From Terrimonas pollutisoli (GTDB lineage: Bacteria; Bacteroidota; Bacteroidia; Chitinophagales; Chitinophagaceae), in contig NZ_JARKNA010000008.1 in NCBI RefSeq assembly GCF_029360765.1, forward strand, positions 62,001-126,000: DNA of 64,000 nucleotides, written 5' to 3'. This document shows, in pieces, positions 61,478 through 64,000 of this stretch. The notes below the pieces were generated by a model. That model worked only from the letters and a program-made list of their open reading frames with translations. It was not told the DNA's origin and did no database searches. Within the stretch, counting starts at the first letter, position 1. The number at the start of each line of letters is the position of its first letter. The position numbers and the translations under genes were made by a program.

Positions 61478-62281
61478 TTATAATTGTTTTTCTTTTAACC
61501 GAAACCATGTCACTAACCAAAACACCGGCGCCCACACAAACTTTACAGCGAAGCCAAGCAGGTTGGTTGCAGCAGGTGACAGCCCGTATAACTTATAGGT
61601 CGCTGAACCCTCTTCGTATTTCCGGATATGATCACCATTCCATGAATAGCCGTTAAAAGAATCCTGCAACAATTCCATGGTAAACCAGATAAAGAAGAAA
61701 ATCAATACCGATCCGAGTATAGTGGTGATAACAAAAGAATACCTGGCAAAAAAGCTGGAGCCCATCAGGTAAAAAGACTGCACCGCAAAAAAACCATATA
61801 GGAAATAAGGCATCACATTCAGGAAAGTACGGTTGCTGTCCCACAATGATCTGCGGAAAGTATATACACCGGGATTATCAGTAACAATAGCATTGACATA
61901 ACTAACACCGATTGATTTTACCAGGAAAAAACATAGTGTAAAAACGATTGAAAAAGCAATCACATTATAAAAGATCATACACAACAATTTCTCCAAATGA
62001 CTGGCAGGAAAAGCCAGCCAGTAAGTACCCCGCTCTTTATTACCAAGCATCGAGAAAGACATACTGGCGTACACCGCACCAGCTATATATAACCCAAAAA
62101 GAAAAATGATATAGAGCGAATCTTCGCTGTAGTGCGGCCCGGATGATATAACCCAAAAAGTGATGATCAATCCCAGCAATCCCAATAGAGCCAATATGGA
62201 ATAGATGTAAAGCCGGGAGTTTTCAACCCATTGCTTACGGATCAGTTGCAAGAGGCGTGAAAAACTAAATGTAGTTGCCAT
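61478..62281 (-). CDS. ABC-2-type membrane protein
   Basis: The protein has 267 residues with about six membrane helices (SILALLGLLGLIITFWVIS, LYIIFLFGLYIAGAVYASM, VIAFSIVFTLCFFLV, FVITTILGSVLIFFFIWF). The motif FSMLGNKERGTYWLAFPASHLEKLLCMIFYNVI is typical of Bacteroidota ABC permeases tied to YtrB-like ATPases. Its first 25 residues strongly resemble the small chimeric ORF upstream, showing a past duplication. Confidence 0.8.
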   Translation of the reverse strand: MATTFSFSRLLQLIRKQWVENSRLYIYSILALLGLLGLIITFWVISSGPHYSEDSLYIIFLFGLYIAGAVYASMSFSMLGNKERGTYWLAFPASHLEKLLCMIFYNVIAFSIVFTLCFFLVKSIGVSYVNAIVTDNPGVYTFRRSLWDSNRTFLNVMPYFLYGFFAVQSFYLMGSSFFARYSFVITTILGSVLIFFFIWFTMELLQDSFNGYSWNGDHIRKYEEGSATYKLYGLSPAATNLLGFAVKFVWAPVFWLVTWFRLKEKQL

Positions 62282-62307
62282 GTGATAAAAAAGTTTATGC
62301 AGTGTGG

Positions 62308-62577
62308 TTATTGAAATACAGAACGGATAGCGTCACCATTAGTAACAATACTCCTGTATTGCGACTCGCTGTCAGCCTGGCTGCGCCTTACATCGCCAGC
62401 CGCTTCGTTTGTTTCAAACTGTTTGCTGGTATAATATCCTTCATCCTGAGGTTTCCAAAACGTAAAAACAGCCAGCAACAGCAGGACTAAAAAAAGCAAT
62501 GAGTATAATCTTGCATTTTCATCCCAGCTTTTTTTAATAACCGGCAGGCGTTGGGATAAACTAAAATTGGCTGACAT
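62308..62577 (-). pseudogene. Chimeric remnant: permease N-terminus joined to ATPase C-terminus
   Basis: The 89-residue frame starts like the permease that follows (FSLSQRLPVIKKSWDENARLY against FSFSRLLQLIRKQWVENSRLY, then a membrane helix and TFW). It ends like the ATPase that precedes it (YRSIVTNGDAIRSVFQ against YKAIVTNGEAIRSTFK, 11 of 16 identical). Such a product is explained by a deletion across a duplicated permease-ATPase pair. It may still be made as a small anchored peptide, but it cannot be either enzyme. Confidence 0.75.
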
Positions 62578-62626
62578 AATAAATTAAATTAAAGTAGTTG
62601 GATAAGGTTAAATGGTTAATGATTGC

Positions 62627-63457
62627 TTATTTGAAAGTCGAACGGATCGCTTCTCCGTTTGTGACAATTGCTTTGTATAACATTTCCAGGTCGAGTTTAC
62701 CCTCTTCATCATCATTATTGGCAGTAATGATCGCATTACCCTTTAAAGATTCCTCACGGTATAAAGCTTCTTTCACTTCCGCACTGTCAAACGATATTTT
62801 AAAACTTAGCCTGGACGTTATCTGGTCAACCGTCTGGTCGAATAAAATTTTTCCTTCATCAATGATAGTTATCCGGTCTATCAGGCTTTCCATGTCTTTT
62901 ACCTGGTGAGTACAAATGATGATACATTTACTATCATCAATCGCTCCTGCAATTACTTTCCGAAACTGGCTTTTACTCATGATGTCAAGTCCATTGGTTG
63001 GCTCGTCCATTAACAACAAAGAAGTATTGCAGGCAAGACCAAAACTGATCAGCGCTTTTTTCTTTTGACCATAACTCATCTGCTGCAATTTGTTGTCGAT
63101 GGGTATTTCAAATTCCTTCAGGTAATTGTTGAATTGCGGCTGATTGAAACGCGGATAAAATGGCGCATTGCAATCAACAAACTTTTTGATGGTAACGTTT
63201 GGCAGGTAAAACTCTTCGGGTACCATAAAAAGCTCCTGCAGAAAATCGGGCTGACGCAACCCTGGCGTATGGCTTAAAACCTTAACCGTTCCCTGGTCCG
63301 GAAATAAGAGGCCGGCAATATTCCGAAGCAAGGTTGATTTACCCGTACCATTTTTTCCCAGCAGACCATAGATATGACCGGCCTGCAGCGAAAGGTTGAG
63401 TCCGGTGAATACCTTTTTCTTTTTATAAGCGAAGTGAAGGTTTTGGATATCTATCAT
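62627..63457 (-). CDS. ABC transporter ATP-binding protein (YtrB-like)
   Basis: The protein has 276 residues. Walker A IYGLLGKNGTGKSTLLRNIAG, signature-like QMSYGQKKKALISFGLAC (SYGQ in place of SGGQ), Walker B LLLMDEPTNGLDIMS and switch IIICTHQVKDMESLI. It energises the membrane protein at 61478. First gene after the operator and promoter at 63473-63503. Confidence 0.9.
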   Translation of the reverse strand: MIDIQNLHFAYKKKKVFTGLNLSLQAGHIYGLLGKNGTGKSTLLRNIAGLLFPDQGTVKVLSHTPGLRQPDFLQELFMVPEEFYLPNVTIKKFVDCNAPFYPRFNQPQFNNYLKEFEIPIDNKLQQMSYGQKKKALISFGLACNTSLLLMDEPTNGLDIMSKSQFRKVIAGAIDDSKCIIICTHQVKDMESLIDRITIIDEGKILFDQTVDQITSRLSFKISFDSAEVKEALYREESLKGNAIITANNDDEEGKLDLEMLYKAIVTNGEAIRSTFK

Positions 63458-63472
63458 TTCTTATCGTTTTAG

Positions 63473-63503
63473 TGTACTATTGTAGTAGTACAGTACAAAT
63501 GTA
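63473..63503 (-). promoter_or_regulatory. GntR-type operator and -7 element of the ABC operon
   Basis: TGTACTA (63473-63479) and TAGTACA (63486-63492) form a perfect 7-bp inverted repeat with a 6-nt spacer, close in type to the YtrA operator of Bacillus. On the minus strand TACATTTG (63503-63496), a TAnnTTTG match, lies just before it, so the palindrome covers the start site. A bound repressor would block transcription of the ABC operon. Confidence 0.7.
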
Positions 63504-63646
63504 GGCCACTTTTCCATATTGCCAAATATTTTTGATCCCGTTCATCCAATTTTTTTTACCCGCCGGTTTAGCATTCAGAATAAATAGCTGATTTACAAGC
63601 ATTTAAAATGGATGGCGGCGCTAAGGTGGAACGAAATTTAATTTTG

Positions 63647-63654
63647 TACCTTGC
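63647..63654 (+). promoter_or_regulatory. -7-like element for the malic enzyme gene
   Basis: TACCTTGC, close to TAnnTTTG, lies 54 nt before the ATG at 63709. The gap 63504-63708 has no other feature. Confidence 0.4.
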
Positions 63655-63708
63655 AGCCCCATTATCAATGAGTTGTGCTGTAGGAATTTAAATCACCAAT
63701 AAACAAGT

Positions 63709-64000
63709 ATGAACAAAACCGAATTGCGTCGCCAACAGGCGTTAGAATATCACTCAAAAGGAAGGCCGGGGAAGATTGAAGTTGTCCCCACTAAGGATGC
63801 AAAAACCCAAAGGGATCTTTCCCTCGCTTATTCTCCCGGTGTTGCCGAACCTTGCAAAGAAATTGCTGCAAATAAAGAAAACGTCTATAAGTATACAGCA
63901 AAAGGAAACCTGGTAGCCGTTATAAGCAACGGAACCGCTGTGCTGGGTCTTGGAGATATTGGGCCAGAAGCGGGTAAACCTGTGATGGAAGGAAAAGGCG
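63709..64000 (+). CDS. NADP-dependent malic enzyme, N-terminal part (runs off the window)
   Basis: The ATG at 63709 starts MNKTELRRQQALEYHSKGRPGKIEVVPTKDAKTQRDLSLAYSPGVAEPCKEIA, followed by YKYTAKGNLVAVISNGTAVLGLGDIGPEAGKPVMEGKG. This is the conserved N-terminus of MaeB-type malic enzymes, which decarboxylate malate to pyruvate and often carry a C-terminal phosphotransacetylase-like domain. That part lies beyond the window edge. Confidence 0.93.
   Translation, partial: MNKTELRRQQALEYHSKGRPGKIEVVPTKDAKTQRDLSLAYSPGVAEPCKEIAANKENVYKYTAKGNLVAVISNGTAVLGLGDIGPEAGKPVMEGKG

Overview
The window comes from a member of the Bacteroidota, most likely a Chitinophagaceae-type soil or freshwater bacterium. 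The reasons are SusC/SusD genes, lipobox lipoproteins, TAnnTTTG promoter elements close to start codons, a 1109-residue SecA, a sufBCDSE cluster, DUF4136/DUF6263/DUF6496 proteins and S23-like four-helix-bundle genes. I ran no database search; names rest on recognised motifs and family knowledge.

Layout. (1) 1-1202: the C-terminal end of an AraC-type (probably hybrid two-component) regulator, then the scar of an integrated element: a 3' tRNA fragment, a terminator, TTTCACC repeats and a tyrosine integrase pseudogene. (2) 1286-25148: one polysaccharide-utilisation locus of about 22.7 kb, all on the minus strand and read from susC downward, with a divergent LacI-type regulator and a near-palindromic operator. 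It joins susCD, a PI-PLC/GDPD-like phosphodiesterase, a full myo-inositol catabolic set (iolJ-like, B, C, D, A, E, G) with a sodium symporter, and secreted glycan enzymes (BNR_4, GH105, GH16, double GH43, DUF2264). The natural reading is that the cell attacks an inositol-bearing glycan or glycolipid and burns the inositol. (3) 25167-31284: the suf iron-sulfur assembly operon ending in a cluster-type Rrf2 regulator. (4) 31471-42627: housekeeping genes (two metallo-beta-lactamase-fold proteins, CinA-C, a copper-storage-type protein, lysA, scpB, atpG) and several hypotheticals, with palindromic CCCCTAAAGGGG repeats in the gaps. (5) 42934-46875: secA and a YefM/YoeB module with its operator. (6) 47169-58309: two amidohydrolase genes, deoC, a split ALDH16-like aldehyde dehydrogenase, a SPOR protein and an M20 amidohydrolase. 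(7) 58361-63503: a GntR(YtrA)-controlled operon with two ABC systems, one carrying a permease/ATPase fusion relic. (8) The start of a malic enzyme gene at the right edge.

Most unusual things seen: the inositol-plus-glycan locus; two S23-like four-helix-bundle genes, each wedged between co-directional operon genes and bracketed by inverted arrays of a 9-nt repeat (GTTTAAGAA-like), resembling the intervening sequences of rRNA genes but lying in mRNA operons; ORF-less hairpins of the same 9-nt family at two more sites; MITE-like CCCCTAAAGGGG elements whose edges supply stop codons of neighbouring genes; and a small chimeric ORF that records a deletion between a duplicated ABC permease and ATPase.
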